A DNA stretch of 64,000 nt from Chamaecyparis obtusa (GCA_027943335.1 BSBK01000871.1:2105501-2169500), one strand, 5' to 3'. Counted from the stretch's first letter, positions 12,481-24,958 are shown. Numbers and translations are program-made. The notes: generated by a model not told the origin, from the letters alone.

Positions 12481-13878
12481 TATATACAAAATATGGTTTG
12501 TGGGTGTGCTATTCCCAAACCCCACTGGGGTGCATGACCATGGATCCGTCATTAGGAGGACATCCTTCCTAGATCTTGAAAGAAGGGTACCCCACTTGCA
12601 ATCACCCATGCACATTTATCAATAGTAACTTGTTATAGTCAAAAGGTTGATCTATACCATTTTCCTAGCACAATTAAACTCATTTCGAAATGACTCTAAG
12701 TTAAAAAAAAATCTACTTTATACTAAAAAGAAATTATACTCAACAAATAAATAATTGAGAGAAACAAAATTATTGAAGAATAATGTCATTCTCATTCCCA
12801 TCATTTTAAGTAGTTATGCAAACATTACTCATTATTTATAAGAGCTTCAAAAATTGTGAAGTGTAACTCCACATTATTATCTCCTTTTATGCTTCAATCA
12901 CTCACAGATCTATGATCTTGAGAAGGGCCAGGTAATGAAGGATATTGTTACTCAATGTTTCATTCAAACTATTACCATTAACACAATATTTATCAAAGGT
13001 ATATGCAACGTACCTAGTGTCCATATGTCAACATGATTGCTAATATGTTGGCTCCTACTCGATACATGTATCTTCATGGTGAAAGATTCATATGTTGCAA
13101 GCTCCAAATGTCACATACAAAAGACTTTGCCTTAGATTTCTTGTCAAACAACCATGAAACTTTATAACTTGAAACCCATGCCACCTAATATTAAGCCACA
13201 TCTAAACTCAAAGCAATCGACTTTCAACATTGATATTTACTTAAGGAGCAGGGGAGAGAACCCAATAGTTGAGCACCCTAACTTTGTACTTCTCAAAGTC
13301 TTACATGGAAATTTCAAATTACTTCTAATTTTTTACAACTTGCTTGGAAAGTCCCATGCTTATAACTAAGGTTTCAAAGCCTCATCAACAAATATGATAC
13401 CACATCACCATGCATTTTCCAAGGTGTCCAAATAGGCCCAAAAAGAGTGAGACCAATATTTGTACACAAAATCATGTTTTGCTGGTACATTGATGTAGCA
13501 TCACATAATTTTATTCAATAATAATAGATATTTATCATCAACACTAATAACTTTAAAGTCACAATTATTGATAAAATATTTATAAAATTATTGAACATAG
13601 AATCGACAAATGTTATAATACCTAACTAATAGAACACATTCAACTACTTGATCTTTGTACTAGACAAGTGACATTTATGACCTCTTTACCTTACCCATTA
13701 CATTACCCATTACATACTAAAGTACAATTGCTGATTCAAGATTAAAAAAAATAGCTTTATAAACCAAACATTATCATTTTTTTCTGTAAAATTATTTAAT
13801 TTCATAATTGAATTCGATATCAATTCAATCAATAGGTATGCAACAGCGTGCAGGATTTTATGTGGTGAGAACAGAGTG
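12481..13878. other. Unassigned sequence upstream of the CRR42-like gene
   Basis: No gene or complete element was recognised. The part near 13370-13480 reads weakly on the minus strand as FVYKYWSHSFWAYLDTLENAW but has no family I can name. The last 100 bases before 13879 presumably hold the promoter of the next gene, though no convincing TATA box stands out. Confidence 0.35.
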
Positions 13879-13978
13879 ATGGCCTTTTATTCATTATCTC
13901 CATTTCGCAGCCGAATTCATTCTCAGCGATGGCGTTGTATTCGTTATCTCCATTTCGCAGCCGAATTCATTCTCAATC
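13879..13978 (+). repeat. 50 bp tandem duplication across the start codon
   Basis: Bases 13879-13928 and 13929-13978 are near-identical 50 bp units, each starting ATGGC and sharing the CATTTCGCAGCCGAATTCATT core. Because 50 is not a multiple of three, the upstream ATG (13879) is out of frame with the second ATG (13929), which opens the conserved protein. The first ATG opens an overlapping frame that stops at 14088. Confidence 0.9.
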
Positions 13979-14784
13979 TGCTCTCACCCCTCATTCTGCC
14001 ATCCATTTTCATTCTAAGAAAGAAACCCAATTTGCCCCAAAAAACACAGGAAAATTCTTTAGTAAGGCAAAGACAAGGATTGAATTGAGAGCAGAGAGTG
14101 GAGGGGGAGAAACAAAAGACGAAGAATTGAGGGCGGGGTCGCCTGTAATTGTGGTGGAAGCGCCTGCCATGGTGAAGACAGCGGAGCCCATGCCTATGTT
14201 GCGCCGTAATTATGGATATATCAAACCAGGGGATGTTGGCAGGTACCTATAATTTTTCTTCTCCACAGATCCTTCTCACTGAAAATGTTAATTGAGTTTA
14301 CTGTTTCATGAATTCAACCCTAGAGTTACATTATTTTATAAGATCTGAGATATTTCTTTGGAGTTTTTAGGCATTTATATTTTAGGGTTTCAGGAGCAGC
14401 AAATAATCTTTTCAGAGCGGAATTAGTATCATAAAAGAGCAGGATAAGTATCATGTTCTCAAATTACCATTTCCATTTAATGTGCTTAGGAAAAACATTG
14501 AACTTAGAGAGTTCATCGTGAAATAAGCTCAGAAGAACTATCTGAAATGAATAAGAATTTTTTTGCTTAACTTGCCCTATTTTAGGAGAGTATTTGCTTA
14601 ATAAAATAGCCTTCCACAGGTGCATAAAAGATTTTAAGGTATGCTTCATATTATTGTCTGCAGAATTTTAGAGAGGAAGCCTAAAGATGTATGGGCAGTT
14701 CGGTTGGCCAGGGGAGCTTATTTCATTGATAGAAAATACTTCAAACCCTTAGAGTTGGATGATGATCAGGAGAAGTTGAAATAG
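13929..14784 (+). CDS. CRR42: CRR42-like chloroplast NDH assembly factor (DUF3148), two exons
   Basis: Exon 1 is 13929-14242 and exon 2 is 14664-14784. The 421 bp intron has GTACCT and CTGCAG borders and lies in phase 2. The joined product is 144 residues. About 50 N-terminal residues are Ser/Arg/His-rich with few acids, like a plastid transit peptide. The core follows: VKTAEPMPMLRR, IKPGDVGR, KPKDVWAVRLARGAYFIDRKYFKPLE. This is the DUF3148 pattern shared by cyanobacterial proteins and Arabidopsis CRR42 (At5g20935), a stromal factor needed to assemble subcomplex A of the chloroplast NADH dehydrogenase-like complex. The splice sites, the conserved length and the lack of stops indicate a live gene. 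The start was chosen because only this ATG is in frame with the domain. An upstream out-of-frame ATG, made by a 50 bp duplication, could lower translation. The family name is recalled, not searched. Confidence 0.9.
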
Positions 14785-15180
14785 CCTGAACATCATCTTA
14801 ATGTATATTCTCAATGCAATTAGTAAATTGAATTATGTAAGCACTTGATTCTAAATTTTGAAGTGGATTTAAGTGCCAGTAACTTAATCTTTTTGCAGGT
14901 TCTTATGAAATGTTCAGGTTTTGGGTTTATATTTGAAAATGAATTTATAGAAAGTTTGAATTGGAGTCTACTGAGACTTGCGATTACCCTCTTATACGGT
15001 GAATATATGAGCTTTCTCACTTGAATTTTGTTAGTCCCTGTTGCAGGGGATTGTAACGTTTTCAAATGTTTTCTGTAAACCATTAAATGTACCTTATAAA
15101 CCATGCGAAAGGCAAAAACCTTGCTGTTCTCTAATTTCTGCCATTTATCATGATTTTTGATTTCATAATAAACATTTTTT
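14785..15180 (+). other. Probable 3' UTR of the CRR42-like gene
   Basis: About 390 bases after the stop codon lack long plus-strand frames. They reach an AATAAA at 15167-15172 that could serve as poly(A) signal. The exact cleavage site and any 3' UTR intron cannot be fixed without transcript data. Confidence 0.4.
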
Positions 15181-15734
15181 TGCAACTATCTATTCATCTG
15201 TTGCAAATTTCTCTGGTTAAATATATGAATTTTCATGTCTAAAATTACAGGTGAAAACAGTAGCCAAATATTATGAGCTTTGTTAGCAACCTTGTGAGTG
15301 TTCATGAAACTGAATGCACAACTTTTTGGACTTATAATAATATGTACTATATTGTTTATTTTCTAATATTTAGAGAAAAGAGTATTGACAAGGGTTCTTA
15401 AATTCAAAAAGCATATATGATAGAAGTTGGAAGTAGTTGTTGTAACTTGTGTGGGTTTAACACTGCCATAAGGAAAATAAAAGCTACTTTTGGCTATGGT
15501 AGCAATTATTTTTGGATTTATTGGGATGATTATACTTTCAAGTATCTACGTGGAATTGAATTAAACCTCGACCACATTTTCAGGTGCACTCAGCAAACTT
15601 AGTTTCTTTGTTTGACATTTCTCAAGGTGAATTGGTTTCTACACACAAAATTAAATTCCCAATTCCAATTCCAATTCCATGCCTCAATTCTAATTCCAGG
15701 TCAATTCCTGCAAACAAACTTTAAGGTAGTTTTA
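15181..15734. other. Unassigned
   Basis: Nothing recognised. The 61-codon plus-strand frame at 15417-15602 has no family resemblance. Confidence 0.4.
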
Positions 15735-15943
15735 GAAATCTACTATTCACCATAAATGGAATTATGTATCTATTTGACCTTTCAAGACTTTAGTTAATAT
15801 GGTCAATTGTAGATAGAATTAATATAGTGTATTGAAATCTACTATTCACCATAAATAGAATTATGTATCTATTTGATCCATTTGATCTTTCAAGGCTTTA
15901 GTTAATATGGTCAATTGTAGATAGAATTAATATAGTGTATTGA
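15735..15943. repeat. Two-copy tandem repeat of about 100 bp
   Basis: 15735-15833 (99 bp) and 15834-15943 (about 110 bp) are near-identical. The second copy has an extra TGATCCATT-type insertion inside the CTATTTGA region. Both end TAATATAGTGTATTG. Confidence 0.9.
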
Positions 15944-17465
15944 TATCAGTGGCCATGTTTGAATGTTTATTAATGCTGGACTATGATTTTGTACGATCTA
16001 TTATGCATTTTTTTTATTCATTCATTTTTTCAGCTTTTGTTAGGAATGTGGTGTAGAGTATAATATAATTTTATTTTATCGTTATCAAGTATAATTATTA
16101 ATGTATGTTCAAGTATTCTTTTCTTCCAAATAATGTGTCTTCTTATTACACAACAATTCTTTTGGTGTGCTCTATGTCTACCTTAGCAACTACCCTTGTG
16201 ATGAGCTCATCTTCTTCCTAAAAAGTGGGATTATTGGTGGGCTCAATCTTCTATCTTACTAGATTTCTCTATTATTGTTTGGTACCTTTCTTGCCCTTCT
16301 TCGATTGGTTTCTCTCACTTGTCTTCCATGTTCAACTTTTTTGTCAATTAGATTTTTTGTCTAATGTCTCTTAACCTCTCGTTCTACAATGCATTTAGTT
16401 GGTCTACTTTGACTATTTGTATCTTGAAGAAGGATGCGAGAATCTTACAATAATTGATGTCATGTCATTTACAAATGAAAATTACCAAAACCTATCTCCA
16501 AAGATGAAATGACTCCATGGAGAGGTGGATCCTTGGAGCAAGAGTTTTTCCCTATGCTAAATAAGATGGCAAGACTTTTCCCTTGTGCTAAATAAGATGA
16601 AAAGAATTCAATTAAAATAATTGAATCCTTGTCGAGGTTAGAAATAAAGAGGAAGTAGATATTGCATGTAAATAATTTTGAGACATTGGCAACAAATACT
16701 TTGAAATTCAATTTCTTAAATCTAAAGGTAAAAGAGAAAGTTTAGTAAAACCAAAAAACTAAACTAGGCATAAAAGAAAGAGGGCAAGATAGAAAGGTAA
16801 CTAGCAAAATGATATCGAGATTAAAAAAAAAGAGGACTAGGGAAATGATATCAATTAGGTGGAAGGACATGCCTAAAATAATAAAAAAGATTAACCAAAT
16901 ACACCTTTAAACTCTATAGGGGTGACTACAAATGGGATCAATCTCCTTATGAATAGTAAAGGTATCAAAGATGCATGTGAACATCTATTTACCTTGGGCT
17001 CTCATTGAAATTAAGTTTAGATAGATGAGGACCAAAATCAAGGTTTACCCAAAATATTATAGAAAGTGGAAGACATTAGTAAATTATTCCTAGTTAATTT
17101 TTATTTCCTTTATGTTCCTACTAAAAGTGTCAATAAAAATTAGGGTGATGATATAAGAGAAGAATGTGTTTCTAAAATAATATGGTCAAATTTTTAAAAA
17201 TTGTAGTTAAATAATTGGAAAATACAATAACAACAAATAGAAAATTTAATAATTTACATCTAGTTTGAAATAATAAATTGGAGTTGGCATAGATGGAAAA
17301 GAATTCACCACCTATAATAATATAGCGAAGCTAATTACTAGAATAGAAGCTCGTTCTTGGAAGAAAGAATCTAGTAAGAGTGAAGAAGCTAAAACAAAAT
17401 TAAGTTAGAAATGAAGAAATAAAAATACAATGGGAGATTCTAGTAAGAGAAAAGAGACTTCCCCT
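15944..17465. other. Unassigned
   Basis: No recognised gene. A local duplication of CTAAATAAGATG occurs near 16555-16610. The segment 16740-17460 is purine-rich on the plus strand and has many stops. Confidence 0.4.
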
Positions 17466-18473
17466 TGCTAGAGTTGTGTGAGGTTGATGTTATCCAATGG
17501 TGTTGTCATTAATGGTTATCATTGATGTCAACATACTCATCTAGTAGCCTCTATGTGTATTGGTTACTATGTATCAGACATAACGATGTATCGATTTCTA
17601 TGTACCAATAGCTTGGCGTATCAGTTCGTGTGTTCACCAATATTTTTTTGGTTCATGGAATCTACATCTTGGTAGATTGTATGTTTTGATTCGATCCTAT
17701 CTGGATGTGTTTCAGTCCCAACCATGTAATTGTAACGTGTTGGAACCGAGTGCTTTGGTGATAGTGTAGCGTGTTAGCTTGAGTGAGGTGTGTTGTATTG
17801 ATCGAGGTGGTTCTTAGTTAATTCCTTACCACCACAAGAATGTTTTGGTGTGACCTATTTTAAATTGTCTGGCCAACATGATGGATCTTTTTGTGTTGTA
17901 TATATGGAGTGAGGAAATCAGTTGTTCATGCATCAATCAAGTCTCATGCACGTTGATATGTGAAGTGGTTGTGAATTTGTTTGTTGGAGATCTGTGTTTG
18001 TGGTTAGAAGCTCATTGATCTCAATGGTGGATTCTATCTCTTTTCATGTTTTCTACCTGTGAGTCATGTATCGCTAGTGAGCTCTTGTGTATTGGTAGTG
18101 AGCCATTGTCTATTGATAGTGAGCCTTAATATTCTGGCAGTGGGCCTTTGTATTTGTAGTGCGTAGTCCTGACAGTGAGCCTTTGTAAAAATCACCATAC
18201 CAGTGTCACCTTAATAGGTGTTTTTACATTTCATGAGAATTAGCTTCTTTGTGGTTTTTCCCATCTAAGGTTTTCCACGTAAAATATGGTGTTCTCTATG
18301 TCAGTGTTTCTGTGTTCTTAATTGCATATATTTTATGTGAATGTTGATGTGCTTAACTGACAAATTTGAAGTTGTTCTGTTAATTGTGAGTTGACTGACA
18401 AAGAAAAAGTTTTGGTAAGTGTGTGTGGGAATAACTAATTCCCCCCCCTCTTAGTTATTCGACATATTCAACA
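17466..18473 (+). repeat. 5' LTR of the Copia element
   Basis: It matches 30490-31415 plus 32929-32972 along its length, with shared blocks GTGAGGTTGATGTTATCCAATGG near the start (broken by one change further on), TTGTATATATGGA in the middle and TTATTCGACATATTCAACA at the end. Its first bases (TGCTAGAG) differ from the TGTTATAATG start of the 3' copy. Confidence 0.85.
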
Positions 18474-18475
18474 AC

Positions 18476-18487
18476 TGGTATTAGAGC
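18476..18487 (+). promoter_or_regulatory. tRNA primer-binding site of the Copia element
   Basis: TGGTATTAGAGC lies two bases after the LTR end TTCAACA, matching the initiator Met type with one base changed from TGGTATCAGAGC. Confidence 0.85.
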
Positions 18488-18529
18488 TTGGTTCCTTGGT
18501 GAAGAGCTTAACTGCTCAAGGCATATCCA

Positions 18530-19330
18530 ATGACGCACAAATTGACTATCCCTTTGTTCGATGGATCAGACTACAGTTCATGGACAGATTAGATGAAAGG
18601 ATACTTGGTATAGGTTGGTTACAAAACTTGGAAGCACGTGGAGACAAAGTATGTATATCCTCATAATGGACTTAATACTCAGACGAAATCAAGGCATATG
18701 AGGAAAATGAAAAGGCAAGGTATGCTATTATTAGTGTTTTATCAAAGATTGAATTAGCTAAGGTTATTTCCTTGAAAATTGCATATGAAGTTTGGGAAAT
18801 ATTGAAAGAGATCTATGAAGGAAATGAAAAAGTTAAGTTATCTAAGAAGTTGACAGATAAAAGACATTATGAGAATCTGAGAATGGAAGATGGAAAAGAT
18901 TTCAAGAGTTATTTTCAAAGAGTTGAGAATGCAGTGAATCAAGTCAAGAAACAAGAAGGAACTATTACCGACGAAGACTTTATGGAGAAGATATTGATGA
19001 CATTACCAGACAACTATAGTGACAAGATCTCAGCAATTGAGGAAGTGTATGATTCGAAGAATTTTACCAAATAACACTTGTTTGGTACCCTGATAGCATT
19101 TGATTTGAAAAAGTTTGGAATAGACAAGAGTAGATCTGAAATGATATTCAAAGCAACAAAATTAGATGATGACCTTGATGATGATGAGGAGCTCGAGGCA
19201 AAATTTGCAAGGAGATTGAAGAAAGGTACTAGAAAGTATAATTACCTCTAGAATGTTTTAGATGTAGAAAGATTGATCATTTGACAACTAGATGTCCAGA
19301 GAAAGGTCCTACACAAAAGTTTAAGAATAA
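18530..19330 (+). pseudogene. Copia Gag
   Basis: It starts MTHKLTIPLFDGSDYSSW (DUF4219-like start), then an in-frame stop and a frameshift, then an intact UBN2-type stretch 18772-19074 (IAYEVWEILKEIYEG ... KILMTLPDNYSDKI). A decayed knuckle CFRCRKIDHLTTRCP is readable near 19255-19300 after a further frame change. Confidence 0.85.
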
Positions 19331-19496
19331 AATAAAAAGGTTTATTATGTAAATGAAGATGCTAGTATCTCAGATGATGAATCAAAGATGGAGGATTGTT
19401 TGTTTTATGTTGAAGAGGATGAGAAAACATAAATTGATATTACTTACATATGTGTTGAAGTTGATGATGTTGAAACTGCTTTGTATGTTAAAAGAA

Positions 19497-20750
19497 AGAA
19501 AATGAATGGTTGATTGATAGTGGTTGTTCTCATCACATGATCAGAGACAAAAGTAAGTTTGTATCACTTAGCAATTATGATGATGGTCTTGTTAGGTTTT
19601 GTGATGACAAATGGACTTATATTGTTGGTAAAGGTTCTATAACTTTTGATGGAAAAAATAACACTGACAATGTCTATTATGTGAAGGGTTTGTATCACAA
19701 TTTGTTGAGTGTTGGATATACCTATGAAAATGGATATGATGCTATTTTCCAGATGAAGGCTCTAAAATCAGGAAGTGATCAAGAGATCTGATAGCAATAA
19801 AAAAGAGGATAGGAAGAAATATGTACCAGGTTGAAGGAGCATCAAAAGGATGTTGTTTATTATCTTAGACCGATGATAGTTGGCTTTGGAATTAGAGGAT
19901 ATGTCACATAAAATTTGATAGTCTAGTGAGAATAAGCTCATCTCATGCAGTTAAAGATCTACCTCGAATACATAAACTGGAAAACATTATCTGTAAGAGT
20001 TGTCAAGAAGGAAAATAGAGAAGAGAATCGTTCAAGCCAAAAGACTATTCTTCTACCAGTGTATTGGAGATTGTGCACACCAATCTCTATGGTCCTACCA
20101 GAACAAGGAGCTTTGAAGGTGAAAGGTACTTCATACTTTTTATTGATGACTATTTAAGGATGACATGAATTTTTTTTCTTAGAGAAAAATATGAGGTGTT
20201 TGAGAAGTTAAAAATATTTAAAGCTAGAGTTGAAATTGAGAGTGGTAAAAAGATTAAATGTTTGAGATCCAACAAAGGAGGAGAGTTTACATTCGATGTT
20301 TTTGAAAGTTTTTGTGAAAAGAATGGTATTAAGAGACAATTTTCAGTAGCAAGAACACCCCAACAGAATGGTGTTGTGGAAAGGATGAATCGAAAAATTC
20401 AGGAAGCAACAAGAACTATGTTGAAGGAGGAAAGTCTACCAAAAATCTATTGAAGAGAAGTAGTACATACTACTATGTATATGCTTAACAAAGTTTTGTA
20501 CCAAAGGAAATATGGAAAGACTTCATATGAGTTGTGGCATGGAAGAGCACCTATATTGAAATATTTAAAGTATTTGGAAACAAGTGTTATATTTGGAAGG
20601 ATGAAGACAATCTTGGGAAGTTTGACAATAAAGTTGATGAAGGAATATTTTTGGGATATTCAGTGAGAAACAAAGCGTATTGGTGTTACAATAAGAGATT
20701 GAGCAAAATTATGGAAAGTGTGAATGTGAAGGTTGATGAAGAGTTTTAGA
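19497..20750 (+). pseudogene. Copia protease and integrase
   Basis: The protease begins EWLIDSGCSHHM at 19500-19545 with the DSG active site intact. The integrase zinc-binding region is readable around 19880-20030. The catalytic core spans about 20060-20450. It ends at a TGA within the TMLKEESLPKIY block, and the C-terminal part (ELWHGRAPILKYLKVFGNKCYIWK, GIFLGYS) follows. Two catalytic aspartates appear lost: HTDLCGP reads HTNLYGP (near 20075) and RSDNGGEF reads RSNKGGEF (near 20265). The glutamate (NGVVERMN) is kept. It is therefore inactive regardless of the stops. Confidence 0.88.
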
Positions 20751-20920
20751 AGGTCCTTGAGCAACATATTGAGTATGAATATGATACAGAGGAAAAGAGA
20801 AAGGAAGAAAAGGAAGAAGAAGAAGAAGCTACTCAACCAATGTCGTCATCTACAGTGAAGAAACCAAGGTATGTATAGAAAAATCATTCAGAATATCAAA
20901 TTATTAGAGATAAGAATTGG

Positions 20921-21590
20921 TGTAGGAGCACCCATTGGATCAATTGGAGGCTTGAAGACACATTGATTCACAAGTTATGTTTCAAGGTCAAATGGACCAC
21001 CTAATTACGATGTATTAAAGCCAATTATGGCCTTCCCTTATGATGAAATGGATGTAATGTTTAATTGTCATAATGGTCCTGGTAAGGATCATAGGACTAA
21101 AAGTTATAAAATGGAAGTGCATGATGCCATGAGGGTCTAGTAGGTTGTATGGTATTTAGGGAGTCAATAAGGATTTAGATAAATCCAATTATCATGGGTT
21201 CGAAGGGTTAGAAGTTAGTATATTAAGATTTACAAAATTTGAATTTGAATTACAACGATTAGTTTGGATTTTTTGCGGGCTTATACAAATCATGTAGTTT
21301 TGATTAGTTTAATGATTCCAACCGATTAGAATCAATTGAGGAAGGTAGATGGAGAGTCTATAAAGCCTTGTGAAGGCCAAAATGTAAAAGAGAGAAAAGC
21401 ATTGTACGTATCTAAGTCTGCAAGCAATAAAACTCAAAATTTTCCTTATTTTCTTGTAATTTTACTTTACATTTTGATTGTATAACCATTTGAATGTATT
21501 GATAATGTAGTACGAACACACTCAAATGCAATTCATATTATATTAACTAGTTTTTAATTCCTAAGTAACCTAGTTTGATAGTTTTTTCCA
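20921..21590 (+). repeat. Probable 5' LTR of the Gypsy remnant
   Basis: It starts TGTAGGAGCACC. A TATA box (TATAAAG, 21359-21365) and AATAAA (about 21428) lie in order. A degraded primer-site match (GTATCAGAACAGG, near 21595) follows TTTTTTCCA. A second primer-like TGGTATCAAAGC at about 22531 leaves open a longer LTR ending near 22520, where CTCCTAC mirrors the TGTAGGAG start. Confidence 0.5.
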
Positions 21591-22599
21591 GACCGTATCA
21601 GAACAGGGCTAACTTATCTTTGATTTTGGAGTTTTAAATGACTAATTGATTCATTCATCTTTATGTCTTCACTATTTTTTGAGGAATGAATTACCCTTTA
21701 TACAAATAATGCATTTCTAATAAAATACAATGTAGATTTGACAAGTTAAGGGGTGATCACTAAGAGTTGACAGTTGGAAAGGGTATGAATTTGAGGGTAC
21801 ATGTATAACAGTCATCAAAGTGGCTTAAGGAAAGGGCATTTTTATGATTAAAGGTGATTGGAAATGTCCAACTAAAGGTGAAACAACTTTTTTTTTAATT
21901 TCTATTTCAAGTTTTGATCAGATTTCTAGGAAGCCCTAGATTTTGGCTTCATTTGGTGAGGGTTTGATAATTTGATGTCTTGCAAGTTGTGGCTAGATAG
22001 GAAAGTTATAAAATCCTTGGTTTGGTGACATGATTAGTCTATCCTAGAAGTTTGGAGTATTGGTTCCAGGTTTAAAGACAAGTTGCTTTAGAAAAGTGAC
22101 CTAATAAGGCCTATAACAAAGACAAATTCCTTGATTCTATAAAGACAGTCCAAAGGAAGGACATAAATTTGAGGTATGTTGGAGAAATCCAAAAAGGGTA
22201 TTTGAATATATAATTTTTTATTTTTTTGTTTTGGAAAGTTTGGGTGAAAACAGGTGAAATCAGATAATGGAGACCTAATTGAAGATTAGGCCTAGTTGAG
22301 GGCTCATATTAGGGTTTTCATACAAGATAGAGATTTGAGGACTTAAAACTTGTTGAATCTCTTTAATTAGGATTATTAAAAGTGGATTAAGCCATTAGAA
22401 CTAGTGTGTGGAGATAAAGGTCAAGTTTGAGGGTTTAAGGGTAGTGATCCTACTTAGAAGCCTAAGGAATTTGGTGCATTTTGAAAGACTATTTGGGAAG
22501 TTGTTTTAGGTCTCCTACCTGTGCATCATAGTGGTATCAAAGCGGAGAGTAGATCCTTGAAGGAGAGGTAATAATGGATTAAGGGTTGATAACAACAAG
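21591..22599 (+). other. Leader of the Gypsy remnant
   Basis: About 1 kb with no open frame, between the probable LTR and the Gag start codon. It carries the second primer-site-like sequence at about 22531, ten bases after a TCTCCTACC. Confidence 0.4.
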
Positions 22600-23849
22600 A
22601 TGGCACCAAAGAGCCAGTTGGCAAGGGAACTAGAAGAGTTGAAGGAAATCCTAGAGAGGGAAAGGAGAGAAAGAAGGGAACAGGAAGAAGCTAGAGAGAA
22701 AAGTAAAGAAAGAGAGGAAAGACAATGGATAAGATAAAGGGAAGAACTCCAAGAAATAATAGACACCTTGGAGAGAAATAGAAGAGAGGAGAAAGATGCA
22801 TATGAAGACAATGAAGAAGAAGAGGCACACATGGGAGAAGGCTGAGAACAACATGTTGATGAGGTGGAAGATCTAAAGGAGAAGAGATTGGTAAGGTTAC
22901 TGAAAGAAGTACAAGGTGGTGGGGGTAAGAGCCATATTTATTTTCCCATTTACCAAGGGAGAATGGATAGTAAAGAGGTCCTAGGGTGGTTAGATGCCTT
23001 AGATATCTATTTTGAATTTGAAGACTTGGAAGATGAGAAGGTAAAGTTTGCAATTTTTTTTTTGAGAGGTACAACTTTGACATGGTGGTCTAGTGTTCAA
23101 AATGACAGTATGGCTAGAGGGTTGGCAAATATCTCAACATGGGCAAGAATGTATAATTTGATAAAAGAATAATTTCTGCCATCATATTATGAAATTCATG
23201 TGAAGAGGATGAGGCAAAACTTCAAGCAAAAGGACAAGAATGTGATGTCCTATATTGAGAAATTTCATAAGCTTAGTATCAAAGGGGGTAAAGAAGATGA
23301 AGATGAAAATGTGGCTATGCATATCAATGGGTTAAGATATAATCTACAAGATAAAATTAGGTTGCAAACACCTAGGACTTTGGGTGAGTGTTTTCAGTTA
23401 GCAATCAGAGAATAAGAGAGGGTGAAGAGGAAACAAGAAAGATCAGGAAGTGGTGGAAGAGGATGAAACACAAACATAGGAAGAGGTAATAGATCTAGTG
23501 GAGAAAAATAAGGGCAAGTTAGTAATGCCAAGGGTAAGGAAATGTTTACTGATTAGAGAGGAGGATATATGGGTGGAGGAAGGTTTGGATCAAACAAAGG
23601 TACATTCATAGGTAGGTGCTATAACTGCAATGAAATTGGGCACCCTTCTTTCAAGTTTCCTAAATTGGATCCATCAGATAGGAGTAGAGATAAGAGAGTG
23701 AATTTGGTATAGGAGGAAGAGAAGAAAGATGAGCCTCTACAAGAAAATCCAGAGTTAGAAGGTGAGTTTCTTATGAGCAGGAAAGGACTATTGTAGTAGT
23801 AGATCAAGAAAAAAGTATCTATTTTTAAAACTCAACGTTTAAGCCAAGG
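22600..23849 (+). pseudogene. Gypsy Gag (retrotransposon gag domain, zinc knuckle)
   Basis: The ATG at 22600 opens MAPKSQLARELEELKEIL, a strongly charged coiled coil (22600-22860). After a stop at the coiled coil's end, the gag core is plain: FPIYQGRMDSKEVLGWLDALDIYFEFE, then WWSSVQN, YEIHVKRMRQNFKQKDKNVMSYIEKFHKLS and INGLRYNLQDKIRLQTPRTLGECFQLAI. A basic Gly/Arg-rich linker follows, and then CYNCNEIGHPSFKF, where the last zinc-binding Cys is replaced by Phe. At least five in-frame stops are present. The frame runs into IFKTQRLSQGK, where a later insertion cuts it. Confidence 0.88.
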
Positions 23850-23854
23850 AAAGG

Positions 23855-24785
23855 TGACGCAGGACAGGTAAGAAGGATCTAATTAAGGAAATTCCAAACA
23901 AGTAGCCAAACACCACAATAAAAAATAACACAACAAGATAACGTTTTCAACTGAATTTTCACTAACAGGCCCGACTGTAAGGCCTTCCGAGTTAGGGCCA
24001 AATACAATCAAATTATTTCTGCAATCTTCCAGCTAGTCCAGTTTTGAAACAAATTAGCAACTGATGGAAACCCTAAGGCAGACTTGAACTTGAGCTCGTA
24101 AGCTTCCAAGCAATCTCCTTGTCTCCAAGCATGCAAACCACTAGCTCTGGTATTACAAACTATCAGATAACAATTTGATCTTCAAGATCTCGTAGGATCC
24201 AGATCTAATCTTCTATCTCCCACTTACTTCAATCTGCCTCTAAAAAACTACCCAAACACTCCTTAAATACTAATCTTCAGCCACAAGTTGGTTGGAAGAA
24301 ATAATGAACTCCTAAGCCAAGTCAACTCCTATTACAAACAAATATTAAATGCAACCACAGTCGGCTCATAAATAGCCTTACAAACATTTAATTCTCCATG
24401 TTGGCCTCTAGATCTACATAGGAGAATACAACAAAAGCTACCAACAATAAATGCACCAAGTTAGCCAACCAAATCTCCAAGAACTCCAGTCGGTAAGCCA
24501 AAACAACTGAGCACCAGAGAAACAATCGAGCACCAGTGAAACAACCAAACACACCAAGAAACACCGAGTAATACATGCATCGCTGAGAAAGCACATCGAC
24601 CGAGCACCATAGACATCATTGAGTACAAGTTCCACTGAGGGCCATAGGTTTCACTGAGTTCCTTCAGCGACTGAGATTCCTTCAATAACTGAGACCATCG
24701 GTTAAAGCTGCAACCAAGTACCACAGAACCAAAATAACACACCACTATGTAGATTCACCGAGTACCCTAGAATGCCCTTGCATCA
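23855..24785 (-). repeat. 3' LTR of the Gag-protease element
   Basis: It starts TGACGCAGGAC and ends GCATCA. It is the same length as 26642-27572 with no net indel. Over the first 200 bases I count roughly one difference in ten by eye, mostly transitions. Confidence 0.93.
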
Positions 24786-24958
24786 AACACCCCAGGTTCG
24801 AAAAGATGTTCTTATAGGCTAGAAGAACATCTTCTGAGATTCAACACATAAACCCCGAACTGGTTTTTCACATACAAGTCCTCCAACTCTTCACCTTGCA
24901 TACTCTTCCACTTTTGTTTCCTTTGTCTTTTCAAGTCTTTTCTTGATAACACAGAGGT

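Noticed and set aside
22500..22545. TGGTATCAAAGC as the certain primer site of the Gypsy remnant
   Set aside because: The spacing from the nearest LTR-like end is too long, and a competing degraded site lies at about 21595; left undecided.
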